Notes under the pieces: model-generated
Seen by the model: the letters and a program-made list of their open reading frames with translations, nothing else
Databases searched by the model: none
Told to the model about the DNA's origin: nothing
In this document: positions 53,176 through 62,725 of the stretch, in pieces
Position numbering within the stretch: the first letter of the stretch is position 1
Layout of the letters: each line of letters opens with the position of its first letter
DNA from: Veillonella denticariosi JCM 15641
GTDB lineage: Bacteria > Bacillota > Negativicutes > Veillonellales > Veillonellaceae
Assembly (NCBI RefSeq): GCF_002959855.1
Contig: NZ_PPDB01000003.1
Span: 1-64,000, forward strand
Length of the DNA stretch: 64,000 bases
Reading direction: 5' to 3'
Made by a program: the position numbers and the translations under genes

Positions 53176-54150
53176 TTATTGTTGTAACCATTTTGCAATA
53201 TCAAGGGCATGGTATGTGATGATGATCTTGGCCCCGGCCCGCTTCATGGATAGCATCGTCTCCATCACGAGTCGTTCCTCGTCGATGAGGCCTGCCGCGG
53301 CTGCGGATTTAACCATCGCGTATTCTCCGGACACATTGTATACGGCCACCGGTAATTCATAGCGGTCGCGTGCTTCACGGACGATGTCCAGATAGGACAA
53401 TGCCGGTTTAATCATGATGATGTCCGTGCCTTCCGCAATATCGAGTTCGATTTCTCTGAAAGCTTCCAATCGGTTCCCCGGATCCATCTGATAGGATTTA
53501 CGATCCCCGAATTGAGGTGCGGAGTTTACGGCGCCACGGAACGGACCGTAATAAGCGGACGCATATTTTGCGGCATAACTCATGATGGATACATTTTTAT
53601 ATCCCGCCGCATCGAGGGCTTCACGGATAGCGCCGACACGGCCGTCCATCATATCGGACGGCGCCACCATATGAGCACCTGCTTCCGCCTGGCTCACCGC
53701 CACCTTACAAAGTAGCGGCAACGTTTCATCATTCAGGATTTCGTGATCTTCGATCATGCCGCAATGACCTGTCGATGTATATTGGCACAAGCATACGTCA
53801 GAGATAACCAAAAGATTAGGCACCGCCTGACGAATCGCTTTAATCGCCTGTTGTACAGGCTGCGACATATCCCATGCTGAGGAACCCTGTTCGTCCTTAT
53901 AGGTAGGAATGCCGAAGATTTCTACGCCGCGAATGCCGAGATCGTATGCTTCCTGAGCAACTTTCACGGCCTCATCAACGGACAAATGGTATTGACCCGG
54001 CAACGTGTCGATTTCTTTTTTGATACTTTCACCGGGAACGATAAATAACGGATAAATTAAATCGGATACGTCGAGTGTCGTTTCGCGCACCAAATCCCGC
54101 ATTTCAGGATTGATACGCAAGCGGCGAGGACGATATGTTAAGTCGTACAT
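53176..54150 (-). CDS. hemB: Porphobilinogen synthase (delta-aminolevulinate dehydratase)
   Basis: A 324-residue TIM-barrel enzyme that joins two 5-aminolevulinates into porphobilinogen. The zinc-site region DVCLCQYTSTGHCG (near 120-133) has the cysteines of the zinc-dependent form. Schiff-base lysines lie in MSYAAKYASAYYGPFR and MIKPALSYLD. It is separated from hemL by 9 bases. Confidence 0.96.
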   Translation of the reverse strand: MYDLTYRPRRLRINPEMRDLVRETTLDVSDLIYPLFIVPGESIKKEIDTLPGQYHLSVDEAVKVAQEAYDLGIRGVEIFGIPTYKDEQGSSAWDMSQPVQQAIKAIRQAVPNLLVISDVCLCQYTSTGHCGMIEDHEILNDETLPLLCKVAVSQAEAGAHMVAPSDMMDGRVGAIREALDAAGYKNVSIMSYAAKYASAYYGPFRGAVNSAPQFGDRKSYQMDPGNRLEAFREIELDIAEGTDIIMIKPALSYLDIVREARDRYELPVAVYNVSGEYAMVKSAAAAGLIDEERLVMETMLSMKRAGAKIIITYHALDIAKWLQQ

Positions 54151-54261
54151 GTAATCCTCCTATCGCCCTGTACGGGCTAATTAAAATTGAACGCCAGCTC
54201 ATAAATATGCAATAGAGTATTACCGATTTCATAAACAGAAACCAGCTATGTTCTATCCCAT

Positions 54262-55776
54262 TCAGGCATTAGCATCCTTTACAATGGCATTAACTAGGCC
54301 ATCGGTTGTATATACTTCGCTGATAATGTGCGGATTAAGACCCGCACTCATAGCGGTGGCAGCCGTAATCGGTCCGATACAGGCAATCCTGGTATTAGCC
54401 AATAGTTTTAATGCATCTTCACCCAACAGCTGAATCGTATTTGTCACCGTAGAGGAGCTTGTAAACGTAATGTAATCCACAGAGCCCTCAGTCAACGCAT
54501 TAATCAAGGCCTCCTGTTGAGATGTATCCTGTGTCGTTTCGTACAGGCGCAAAATGTCTACATTCATATCGCGGTGACGCAAGCAGCGCGGAATGACATC
54601 ACGTGCCACCTTCGGTTGAATCAACAATACGGAGTCGCCCGCATTCAGTTCTTCTTCAAGGGCCTCAACGGCGGATTCCGCCTTGTAATCAGCAGGGATA
54701 ATATCCGGCACGATACCGTATTTACCAAGTTCACGGGCCGTCGCACAACCGATGGCTGCCACTTTTGCATAGCCTAAGGCACGTGTATCCTTACCTTCTT
54801 TATAAAGTGCATCGAAGAAATAGCGAACACCTTCACCGGATGTGAATACCACGCATTGATATGTATTGGCATTCGCGATGATACGCTTATCCTCATCGAA
54901 AAGGTCCATCGGTATCGTCTTGATAGCGGCCGCTTCAACCACATTGGCGCCCTGTGCCATCAACTTTTCACGAAAAGCGCTCGCTTGAGCACGGGCTCGG
55001 GTAACAACGACGGTTTTACCGAACAGCGGTTTATTATCGAACCATTGCAATTTCTCCCGAAGATTTACCACATCGCCTACAACGATGATGGCAGGGGCTT
55101 TTAACTGAGCCTTCTCCACATCCTCCACTACATGTTCAAGGGTAGACACCAATACCTCCTGTACAGGCTTCGTACCCCAACGAACGAGCGCGACCGGTGT
55201 AGACGGCGCGCGACCGTAGGTCATCAATTTCTCCGCAATAACAGGCAAATTGCCGACACCCATTACAAAGCAAAGTGTATCCACCGCAGTCGCAAGGCCT
55301 TCCCAATGAATGCCGGAAACGGATTTTGTCGGATCCTCATGGCCCGTAACAACCGCAAAGGATGTGGCCATAGCCCGTTGCGTTACAGGAATTCCCGCAT
55401 AAGCAGGCGCCGCAATCGGCGAAGTAACGCCGGGAACAAATTCAAAGGGAACACCGGCTTCGCCAAGGGCCATAGCCTCTTCTCCGCCACGACCGAACAC
55501 GAGCGGATCACCGCCCTTCAGACGGGCCACGATTTTACCTTCTTTCCCTTTTTGCACCAATAATTCATTGATTTCCCATTGATGCATCGTGTGATCCTTA
55601 CACTGTTTACCCGCATAAATGAGTTCCGCATCGGGACGGGCCCATTCTAACAGATGAGCATCCGCCAAATAGTCATATACAATTACATCTGCACGCTCGA
55701 TGCACTCTCGACCTTTTACGGTAATTAATTTTACATCACCGGGGCCTGCACCGATTAGATATACCATACCTGTCAT
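54262..55776 (-). CDS. cobA-hemD: Fused uroporphyrinogen-III C-methyltransferase / uroporphyrinogen-III synthase
   Basis: A 504-residue fusion. Residues 1-245 are the CobA/SUMT domain (YLIGAGPGDVKLITVKG, and later RLKGGDPLVFGRGGEE), which makes precorrin-2 from uroporphyrinogen III. Residues 255-500 are HemD, closing hydroxymethylbilane to uroporphyrinogen III. The fusion is common in Firmicutes and Negativicutes. Its ATG overlaps the hemC stop (ATGA). It is the branch point between siroheme/cobamide and heme. Confidence 0.94.
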   Translation of the reverse strand: MTGMVYLIGAGPGDVKLITVKGRECIERADVIVYDYLADAHLLEWARPDAELIYAGKQCKDHTMHQWEINELLVQKGKEGKIVARLKGGDPLVFGRGGEEAMALGEAGVPFEFVPGVTSPIAAPAYAGIPVTQRAMATSFAVVTGHEDPTKSVSGIHWEGLATAVDTLCFVMGVGNLPVIAEKLMTYGRAPSTPVALVRWGTKPVQEVLVSTLEHVVEDVEKAQLKAPAIIVVGDVVNLREKLQWFDNKPLFGKTVVVTRARAQASAFREKLMAQGANVVEAAAIKTIPMDLFDEDKRIIANANTYQCVVFTSGEGVRYFFDALYKEGKDTRALGYAKVAAIGCATARELGKYGIVPDIIPADYKAESAVEALEEELNAGDSVLLIQPKVARDVIPRCLRHRDMNVDILRLYETTQDTSQQEALINALTEGSVDYITFTSSSTVTNTIQLLGEDALKLLANTRIACIGPITAATAMSAGLNPHIISEVYTTDGLVNAIVKDANA

Positions 55777-56711
55777 TTTATGATTCCTTCCTCTATAAGG
55801 GCTTCCACAATATGCTTGCCCCCTTCTTCATATAAAGCTCTCGCAAGATTTTTCCCGAGAATTTCACCCTTTTTAGCGGGGCCGGAAATCTCACCTTCAT
55901 ATACGGTCCTGCCGTCAAGGGATGCAATCATCGCCTTTAATCGTAGCTGCCCCTTTTCGATGGTGCCGTGAACGCCCATCGGCACCTGGCAACCGCCGTT
56001 GAGTTGACGCAGAAAACTGCGCTCCCCTTCTACGGCATAACGCGTTGCTTCATCATTGATAGGCGCCAGCATTTCGAGCATTTCCGAATCATCCGCACGG
56101 CACTCGATAGCAAGCGCCCCCTGGCCCACAGCAGGAATCATTTCATCCGCCGTAAACACCTGCGTAATCTGATTCTCCAGACCTAGCCGTTTAAGACCGG
56201 CCTGCGCCAACACGACGCCATCCAGATTGTCCGTCTCTATCTTACTGAGACGTGTCTGTACATTGCCGCGGATAACCTCTACGCGTAAATCGGGACGCAC
56301 ATGAAGCAGCTGTGCCTGACGACGTAAACTGCTCGTACCGATGCGGGCACCTTGAGGCAATTTATCAAGTGTCTTATACTCAGGGCTCACAAGGGCATCA
56401 TAGGGAACTTCACGAACGGATATAGCACCTAAGGTCAAGCCTTCCGGTAATTCCGTAGGCATATCCTTCAGGCTATGTACGGCAATATCGATGTCTCCGT
56501 CGTGCATAGCCGCTTCCAGTTCCGCCGTGAATAATCCCTTGCCGCCCACTTGAGCGAGCGGTTTTTCCAAGATACGGTCCCCTTTTGTATTAAAGTGAAC
56601 CAGCTCCACTGAAACGCCGGGATACAGACGCTTCAATTCCGCACTAATATGTTCAGCCTGCCATAGGGCAAGGGCACTTTTTCGCGTGCCGATACGAATA
56701 TGATCTCTCAT
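55773..56711 (-). CDS. hemC: Hydroxymethylbilane synthase (porphobilinogen deaminase)
   Basis: A 312-residue enzyme that polymerises four porphobilinogens on a dipyrromethane cofactor. Cofactor Cys lies in NGGCQVPMG; RIGTRKSALALWQ and GTSSLRRQAQL are the substrate-binding signatures. The start at 56711 has AAGG eight bases upstream and lies just beyond the hemA stop; the longer frame to 56795 is not credible. Confidence 0.96.
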   Translation of the reverse strand: MRDHIRIGTRKSALALWQAEHISAELKRLYPGVSVELVHFNTKGDRILEKPLAQVGGKGLFTAELEAAMHDGDIDIAVHSLKDMPTELPEGLTLGAISVREVPYDALVSPEYKTLDKLPQGARIGTSSLRRQAQLLHVRPDLRVEVIRGNVQTRLSKIETDNLDGVVLAQAGLKRLGLENQITQVFTADEMIPAVGQGALAIECRADDSEMLEMLAPINDEATRYAVEGERSFLRQLNGGCQVPMGVHGTIEKGQLRLKAMIASLDGRTVYEGEISGPAKKGEILGKNLARALYEEGGKHIVEALIEEGIIK

Positions 56712-56715
56712 GGCA

Positions 56716-57987
56716 TCAGCCTTCTTTCTCAAGATTAAACATATCTTTGAATAATTCCCAGTACAGACCTTCTTCCTCCGTACCTGCGATTTCATTGAAG
56801 TGAATCATAGGTTCCCGTAAAATCTTACGGGTAATCATACGACTCATAGAGTCCATAATGCGTCGCTCCTTATCGGAAATATCCGGTAATTTAGCGAGCG
56901 CCCTGTGTAATTCACGACTTCGTATGCGCTCAGCCTTCTCCGTCAATAAGGCCATCATAGGACGAACGGATAAATAACTTAGCTTATCCAATAAATCTTC
57001 GATGGCTTCGTGAATGATCGGTTCAGCCCGACGCGCCTCTTCCTCGCGTTGCGCCTTATTTTCTTCTACGACGCTTTCAAGAGAGTCAATATTAAATAAA
57101 TAAATTCCATCGATATCAGCCACAGCCGGATCAATATCGCGCGGTACGGCGATGTCGATCATAACAATCGGTTCTCCTTCGCGCAGTTGAACGATTTTTT
57201 TCGCTTCTTTAGGGGTGATGATATAATGCGGCGCCCCCGTCGATGTGATGAGAATATCCGCATTCTTCGCCTGTTCCACGAAATGATCGAGCTTGACCGC
57301 TTTACCGTTGAAACGTTTTGCCAACGCTTCCGCCTTAGCAAAGGTACGGTTCGACACGAATATGGTCTTTACCCCTTTTGCCTGCAAGTGGGTCGCCGTC
57401 AATTCGCTCATCGTTCCGGCCCCTAAGATGAGAACCGTCGCCTCGGATAACGGTTTATCCAGACTGTCCTCCGCAAGATTGACAGCCGTATAGCTGACCG
57501 ATACCGGCGTATTCGCAATACCCGTATTGGTACGTACCTTTTTACCGACACCGATGGCACGTTGAAATAGAATATTAAAAATTGTACCTGTACAGCCTGC
57601 GCTATACGCCTGAATATAAGCCCCCTTTAACTGACTCAAAATCTGGCCTTCCCCCAACACAAGGGAATCGAGACTGGCGGACACACGGAACAGATGCTCA
57701 ATACAATCTCTTTCCTCATAGAAAAAGAATGCTTTCTCATCAATTGCCTCGGCGCCCTTCAAGTCTTGTAACAGCCTTAACATATACGTCTTCGGGCAGT
57801 CCACATCCTCTAAAACGGCATAAATTTCCGTTCTGTTACATGTGGATAATATAACGCATTCTGAAATAGAATCATACTCATAGAGGCGGTTCAGTGCTTC
57901 GACTACCTCGTCCTTTTCAAACGAGAAACGTTCACGCACCTCCACAGCGGCACTTCTATGATTTAGACCTAATACCACTAATTGCAT
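56716..57987 (-). CDS. hemA: Glutamyl-tRNA reductase
   Basis: A 423-residue enzyme that reduces Glu-tRNA to glutamate-1-semialdehyde, starting the C5 pathway. The catalytic Cys is in LSTCNRTEIY near residue 50; the NADPH loop GAGTMSELTA is near 190-199; a C-terminal dimerisation helix follows. Its start lies inside the end of the SirC-like gene (32-base overlap), with GAGGAG before the ATG. Confidence 0.95.
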   Translation of the reverse strand: MQLVVLGLNHRSAAVEVRERFSFEKDEVVEALNRLYEYDSISECVILSTCNRTEIYAVLEDVDCPKTYMLRLLQDLKGAEAIDEKAFFFYEERDCIEHLFRVSASLDSLVLGEGQILSQLKGAYIQAYSAGCTGTIFNILFQRAIGVGKKVRTNTGIANTPVSVSYTAVNLAEDSLDKPLSEATVLILGAGTMSELTATHLQAKGVKTIFVSNRTFAKAEALAKRFNGKAVKLDHFVEQAKNADILITSTGAPHYIITPKEAKKIVQLREGEPIVMIDIAVPRDIDPAVADIDGIYLFNIDSLESVVEENKAQREEEARRAEPIIHEAIEDLLDKLSYLSVRPMMALLTEKAERIRSRELHRALAKLPDISDKERRIMDSMSRMITRKILREPMIHFNEIAGTEEEGLYWELFKDMFNLEKEG

Positions 57988-58603
57988 GGCGTAGTTTCTC
58001 CTCTATACTTCTCCACTCTCCCTTGAGAATGGCTTCAAATGTATCCTCCGTTAAATGGTCCCGCCAGAACTGCTGACGGGCCTCCGGTGTGGGAAGCAGT
58101 AACTTTACTTCTTCTCTAAATATTTTAAGTCCGGGCATAGCCTTTTGCAACTGATCATAATGATTCATCATATCTCGTCTCACCAGCCGATTGATACGCG
58201 GCCCCGCATGATTGGCACCGATGGCGATATGTAAATCACCCAGATCCAGCGAGGACGGCACTGTGAAAGTACACGCTGACGGGTTATCGCTACGATTCGT
58301 CCACACGCGATGGGCCTGACCTAATTCATATAATCGATCATTTAATTCATGATTATCCGTGCAGACAAACAACAATCTGCTTTGAGCGATGAGTGATTCA
58401 TCATCTTCCGTGAAAGCCCTCTCATGCCAGGTGAGACGTTTTTCTCTGTCCCAGGTACCGACCGCTGCCGTCGCAGACGGCGCTATAACCACAATCCGGC
58501 AGGGCTCATCGATAAATAGTCGAATCCGTCTCTCCGCCACCTCACCGCCGCCGATGAACAAAATCATATCTTCAGTTGTGGGTTGAAATGTGATGGATAC
58601 CAT
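57956..58603 (-). CDS. Precorrin-2 dehydrogenase / sirohydrochlorin ferrochelatase-like
   Basis: A 215-residue protein of the SirC/Met8/CysG-N type. The NAD-binding GGGEVAERR is near residues 18-26 and the family motif NRSDNPSACTFTVPS near 102-116. It oxidises precorrin-2 to sirohydrochlorin, with iron insertion possible. It is the first gene of the operon, matching the CobA-HemD fusion. RBS AGGTGA just before the ATG. Confidence 0.85.
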   Translation of the reverse strand: MVSITFQPTTEDMILFIGGGEVAERRIRLFIDEPCRIVVIAPSATAAVGTWDREKRLTWHERAFTEDDESLIAQSRLLFVCTDNHELNDRLYELGQAHRVWTNRSDNPSACTFTVPSSLDLGDLHIAIGANHAGPRINRLVRRDMMNHYDQLQKAMPGLKIFREEVKLLLPTPEARQQFWRDHLTEDTFEAILKGEWRSIEEKLRHAISGIRSKS

Positions 58604-58615
58604 AACTCACCTGCT

Positions 58616-58643
58616 ATAATAAAAAAATCGGCTTGATGGTCAA
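58616..58643 (-). promoter_or_regulatory. Possible promoter inside the ylmH terminator
   Basis: On the minus strand TTGACC (58638-58643), a 16-base spacer and TATTAT (58616-58621), each matching five of six consensus bases. The -35 lies within the terminator hairpin and the -10 overlaps its U-tract. Transcription would start only a few bases before the SirC-like ATG. Confidence 0.45.
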
Positions 58644-58653
58644 GCCGATTTTT
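58621..58653 (-). terminator. Terminator of the division-gene operon
   Basis: The stem AAATCGGCTTGA/TCAAGCCGATTT (3-base loop) is followed by a run of T on both strands, so it can stop transcription in either direction. It begins 7 bases after the ylmH stop. Confidence 0.9.
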
Positions 58654-58659
58654 AATTGC

Positions 58660-59445
58660 CTACATAAATCGTTTAAGGTATACGCCGATACGCCCCTTTC
58701 GGGATGTACCTGTAATGGCTTCCACCTTCATTCGGCCACGACCGCGCATGGAAATGACATCTCCCTCTTTTACCTCTTGAGATGCCCCCTTAGCCGGTTG
58801 CCAGTTTACCTGCAGTAATCCGGCGTTGATAGCGCTCACCAATTTGGTTCGGGATACGCTGAACCCGGAACTTGCCACCGCATCTAAACGCAAAGATGCG
58901 ACAGTAGTACGTACTTCTTTAATTTTTTCTTCCTTCGGGGCAATGTCCGCAAGCTCAATCGGCTCTACAAACACGGAAACCATAGCAATCTTCGTAAAGT
59001 TCTGAATGACAAAGTCCGCTACGCTTTCATCCACCAGGATTTGAGCGCCCCCCTGCTGTACGATTACATCACCGAATTTGGAGCGATCAATACCGAGACC
59101 CATCAAAGAGCCCAGTACATCGCGATGAGTGAGCAATCGGAACCGAGGGTCCCAGTTCACCTTTAACGCGCGGATACCCATGTCCACAGTACCGTTAAAG
59201 TCGCTATCTACAAAGGCGATGCGGATACGTTCCGCCCCTTCATAACCGCCATCGGTTTTCACCGACAGCTGCGGATAATTCGCCTTTATCGCATCGGCGA
59301 TAACAAGGCCCGCAGGGCTCGTAAAGTCCGCCACACGATAGGGCTTGCCCTTTACCACCTGCTCCGCAAGGTCCAGCATACGGCGCGCTTCTTCGCCGCT
59401 ACCGCTGGCTTCAAAATATCGAATTAATTTACTAGTATCTGCCAA
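58660..59445 (-). CDS. ylmH: YlmH-like S4-domain RNA-binding protein
   Basis: A 261-residue protein. The C-terminal S4 domain (about 184-255; RLDAVASSGFSVSRTKLVSAINAG) binds RNA; the N-terminal region is the YlmH-specific domain. In Gram-positives YlmH sits in the division cluster with sepF and has a ribosome-rescue role. It is 2 bases from proC, within the yggS-sepF-proC-ylmH order. Confidence 0.9.
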   Translation of the reverse strand: MADTSKLIRYFEASGSGEEARRMLDLAEQVVKGKPYRVADFTSPAGLVIADAIKANYPQLSVKTDGGYEGAERIRIAFVDSDFNGTVDMGIRALKVNWDPRFRLLTHRDVLGSLMGLGIDRSKFGDVIVQQGGAQILVDESVADFVIQNFTKIAMVSVFVEPIELADIAPKEEKIKEVRTTVASLRLDAVASSGFSVSRTKLVSAINAGLLQVNWQPAKGASQEVKEGDVISMRGRGRMKVEAITGTSRKGRIGVYLKRFM

Positions 59446-59447
59446 AA

Positions 59448-60242
59448 TTATTTCCCCAATTCATTCGACCGAGCAAGGCATGCCGCAACACCGTCCTGGA
59501 TGGCACTGCGCAATCCGCCCTTTTCCATAGCCCCGATACCGGCGATAGTCGTACCTCCCGGGCTCGTTACCTGATCGCGTAACACAGCCGGATGCAGCCC
59601 GCTATCAAGGGCCATCTTACCGGCACCGTACATGGTCTGTGCGGCAGCCTTAATGGCCAGTTGACGAGGCAGTCCGATACGAACGCCCGCATCGGCTAAG
59701 GCATCGAGAATGACAAACATATAGCCGGGACCGGCTCCGGATAAAGCGCCCAATCGGTCAAGATCGGCTTCGCTCACCACCGCCACTTCTCCGACGGCTT
59801 CGAACAAAGCCTGCACACCGCGGGCTACGTCCGTTTCCATATCATCCCCGGTGAGAGCGGTCATGCCTACCCCTATGGCTGCCGGTGTATTAGGCATAGC
59901 TCTGAACCATTTAGCTTGTGGAACAGCTTCTTTCAAAGTATCCAATGTAACCCCGGCGGCTACGGATATCATCGTCGTCCCGTATGCTACTTGGCTCAAT
60001 TCCTCCAGCACAGCCGGTAACACCTGAGGCTTTACGGCCAGCAATATGGTATTATAGTTCCTTACATCAGGCATCGCGGTAAATCCTGCAACACCCAATT
60101 CATCGTTCAATTCCCGGCATTGTTCCTCGCGACGCACCAGAATATGCGTGTCACACGCTTGTAACACGCCATGCTGCAACGCACCGCGAAGCAGAGCTCC
60201 GCCCATCGAGCCGACACCGATACATAAGGTTTTACCTAACAT
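59448..60242 (-). CDS. proC: Pyrroline-5-carboxylate reductase
   Basis: A 264-residue NAD(P)H enzyme that makes proline from pyrroline-5-carboxylate. The N-terminal dinucleotide loop (GVGSMGGALLRG) and the C-terminal ALSGAGPGYMF and QVTSPGGTTIAG signatures are clear. The start ATG 60242 has GGTGA five bases upstream; an upstream ATG at 60257 is an alternative. It is embedded between sepF and ylmH. Confidence 0.94.
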   Translation of the reverse strand: MLGKTLCIGVGSMGGALLRGALQHGVLQACDTHILVRREEQCRELNDELGVAGFTAMPDVRNYNTILLAVKPQVLPAVLEELSQVAYGTTMISVAAGVTLDTLKEAVPQAKWFRAMPNTPAAIGVGMTALTGDDMETDVARGVQALFEAVGEVAVVSEADLDRLGALSGAGPGYMFVILDALADAGVRIGLPRQLAIKAAAQTMYGAGKMALDSGLHPAVLRDQVTSPGGTTIAGIGAMEKGGLRSAIQDGVAACLARSNELGK

Positions 60243-60268
60243 ATTTGTCACCGCCATTTTCAGGGAAT

Positions 60269-60760
60269 TTATTTATTTTGCCAAGAATATTCGTTTTGCT
60301 CGGTGCTGCTTTCATTATCATTGTAATCAATAGAAATGTTAACAGGTACGCACATGAAAATGTCCTTACCTACCTTTTCCAATTTTCCATCCAAGGCAAA
60401 GGTCGCGCCGGATACGAAATCTACAATACGAGCGGCTTCATGAGGATCCGTATTTTCAAAATTGATCAATACGGGACGCATATCGCGCAATTGATGCGTA
60501 ATATTTTCAGAATCCTCAAATACCTTTGGTTCAATAACAATTACTTTCATTGCCGTTGGACGTTGTGTCATTGTAGATTGGCCTCCTACCTTGCGTGGAT
60601 GAAATTCAGATGCGCCGGATACAGGGGCCGCTGCTACAGGAGCGATTTCATCCTCGTATTCCTCTTCATCTTCATAATCGTAATCATCATATTCATAGTC
60701 GTCATCATTTTTCGCTAAGAATAAGTTTTTTGCTTTGTCTAAGTAATCTCCCAATGCCAT
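60269..60760 (-). CDS. sepF: SepF, cell division protein
   Basis: A 163-residue protein with an amphipathic membrane-binding N-terminal helix (MALGDYLDKAKNLFL), a long acidic Asp/Glu/Tyr-rich linker (about 18-45) and a C-terminal SepF domain (about 70-150; PTAMKVIVIEPKVFEDS, INFENTDPHEAARIVDF). It anchors FtsZ at the membrane. It is the usual partner of yggS and ylmH in the Firmicute division cluster. Confidence 0.93.
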   Translation of the reverse strand: MALGDYLDKAKNLFLAKNDDDYEYDDYDYEDEEEYEDEIAPVAAAPVSGASEFHPRKVGGQSTMTQRPTAMKVIVIEPKVFEDSENITHQLRDMRPVLINFENTDPHEAARIVDFVSGATFALDGKLEKVGKDIFMCVPVNISIDYNDNESSTEQNEYSWQNK

Positions 60761-60813
60761 GGATTTTTCCTCCTGATAAAACTAACGCGGTATAAACTGA
60801 GTAATACAAAAAT

Positions 60814-61500
60814 TTAGTAATATACACGTTCCCCAAAGATGGCTGTGCCTACACGAACGATGTTGGCGCCCTCTTCCAAAGCCACCTCAAAGTCGTGAGT
60901 CATCCCCATAGATAAATATTGAATCTGCCCTTCTTCGAAATAGCGTTTCATATCCTCATACAAGGCATGAGCTACGCGGAAGATGGGACGTGCTTCCTCC
61001 GGATCATCAAAGAAAGGCGCGATGCACATCATTCCCCGAACCCGCACATGAGGCAACGTCTTCGCGTAATCCCGAATATCCGGAAATTCCTCGACGGACA
61101 TGCCGGACTTCGACTCCTCACGGGCTATATTGACCTGCAACAATATGTCCTGCACCTTATCGTGCTTTGCAGCCACCTTCTCGATTTCATCCAATAATTT
61201 ACGACTGTCTACGGAGTGAATGAGATCAAACATAGGAACCGCCTGACGCACCTTGTTGACCTGCAGATGACCGATCAAATGCCATGTCAATCGAGGTCCT
61301 TTATAGAGCATCTGCTTTTCCTTCGCCTCTTGTACTCGATTTTCCCCCACATGAGTTACACCGAGACCGGAAATCTCTTCAATAGCGGAAACAGGATGAT
61401 TCTTTGTAACCGCCACCAGAATAGCCGTATCCACGCGACCGGCACGCGCCATAGCATCCGCCATGCGCTGCTGTACTGCGTGCAGGGATTCTTCAATCAT
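60814..61500 (-). CDS. yggS: PLP homeostasis protein (YggS family)
   Basis: A 228-residue TIM-barrel PLP-binding protein. The PLP lysine is in LVAVTKNHP near residue 30, and the phosphate-binding GMTHDFEVA and HLIGHLQVNKV motifs are present. It adjusts PLP and amino-acid pools. It heads the yggS-sepF-proC-ylmH operon. The start is ATG 61500, with GGGGG nine bases upstream; an upstream in-frame TTG is less likely. Confidence 0.92.
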   Translation of the reverse strand: MIEESLHAVQQRMADAMARAGRVDTAILVAVTKNHPVSAIEEISGLGVTHVGENRVQEAKEKQMLYKGPRLTWHLIGHLQVNKVRQAVPMFDLIHSVDSRKLLDEIEKVAAKHDKVQDILLQVNIAREESKSGMSVEEFPDIRDYAKTLPHVRVRGMMCIAPFFDDPEEARPIFRVAHALYEDMKRYFEEGQIQYLSMGMTHDFEVALEEGANIVRVGTAIFGERVYY

Positions 61501-61561
61501 GTGAAAGTCCCCCTTCAATCTCTATATAATAATAAACAAATATATCAGTATAGACTATTCT

Positions 61562-61590
61562 ATTATATAGTATTTAGCCGCGAATGTATA
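61562..61590 (-). promoter_or_regulatory. Promoter of the division-gene operon
   Basis: On the minus strand TATACA (61585-61590), a 17-base spacer and a perfect TATAAT (61562-61567), about 60 bases before yggS. Confidence 0.65.
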
Positions 61591-61671
61591 TCGTTTACCG
61601 CATATACCATGCGAATTTCTGACATGATACAGTATATTTCTACGCATTTTAATTATATTCGCGGTGCGGCA

Positions 61672-62646
61672 TTATCGCGCCCGAAGCATACCGAATAATG
61701 CCATGCGACCTGTTATACCATTTTCACGGCGATAGGAATAACAATCCGCCGCTATCATGCTGTCCGTTCCGCCGATGCAGATATGTTCTTTAGGCACACC
61801 GTGAACAATGAGGCCTTCTTCGATAAAAGCCCACAAATTAACATAGCCTTTATCTCTATAAACGTCTGCAGATGTAGCGTCACGGTCATTCATATCACTG
61901 CCACTTTCCCTACAATTCATTGCGTTATCAGAACTGTCGAAGCTTTCGGAGCAATCCGACGGTATACCATCAAGCGAACTGCTGTTCCTATAACGAACCA
62001 GATCCGTTACCTCCCGATTCGTCATGACCAGCCAGGACTGTTCAAATCGCTTCGCTAACCCGCAGTCTACCTCAAAGGATTCGGGCCCGATGCTGGGACC
62101 CAAGTAAACATAACAGTCTTCGAACTTTGTTCCGTATACAGCATGCATGGTTTCGATAGTCCGAACCGGCAAATGGTCGATAGCGCCGCGCCAACCCGCA
62201 TGCACTACAGCCAATGCATGGTGTGCCGCATCATAAATGCCGACCCCCACACAATCGGCGGTAAATAATAATAACGGCACATTCGGAATCTTTGTAAATA
62301 TGGCATCGCAATCATCGACAGCCGTCTCGCTGTTAAAGGCACCGGCCCCGATATGCTGTTCCGTAATCTCTACAACCTTTAAGCCATGCACCTGATTTCC
62401 GCAGGTAATACGGCCTGCATCAACGCCTAAATAGTCTGTAATAACAGAACGATTTCGACGTACCGACTCCGGATCGTCCCCCACGTGAAAGGCTAAATTT
62501 AAAGAATCATACGGCTTTTCCGACACTCCACCGTGACGGTACGTGTCCCCCATGACAACCGGAAAATGGTTAGCCCACAGAGGTTGCTCATACGACCACT
62601 TCCCATAAGGGCCTTCGACATCAATGCGCTCCACGTCATTTTTCAT
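61672..62646 (-). CDS. pgeF: Laccase-domain protein (PgeF/YfiH family) with an insertion
   Basis: A 324-residue protein of the DUF152 family. The zinc ligands His87 (GNQVHGLK), Cys132 (TADCVG) and His149 (VVHAGWRG) are present. Such proteins are purine nucleoside phosphorylases/adenosine deaminases or edit peptidoglycan. Residues about 220-264 form a Ser/Asp/Asn-rich stretch absent from typical members, which explains its longer length. Function of the insert is unknown. Confidence 0.88.
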   Translation of the reverse strand: MKNDVERIDVEGPYGKWSYEQPLWANHFPVVMGDTYRHGGVSEKPYDSLNLAFHVGDDPESVRRNRSVITDYLGVDAGRITCGNQVHGLKVVEITEQHIGAGAFNSETAVDDCDAIFTKIPNVPLLLFTADCVGVGIYDAAHHALAVVHAGWRGAIDHLPVRTIETMHAVYGTKFEDCYVYLGPSIGPESFEVDCGLAKRFEQSWLVMTNREVTDLVRYRNSSSLDGIPSDCSESFDSSDNAMNCRESGSDMNDRDATSADVYRDKGYVNLWAFIEEGLIVHGVPKEHICIGGTDSMIAADCYSYRRENGITGRMALFGMLRAR

Positions 62647-62725
62647 AAGTTATAAAACGCCCTTTCTATACAGGATTATCAATATGTACTAAGCCATTTA
62701 CATATACAAAGTTACATCCCTAAAG

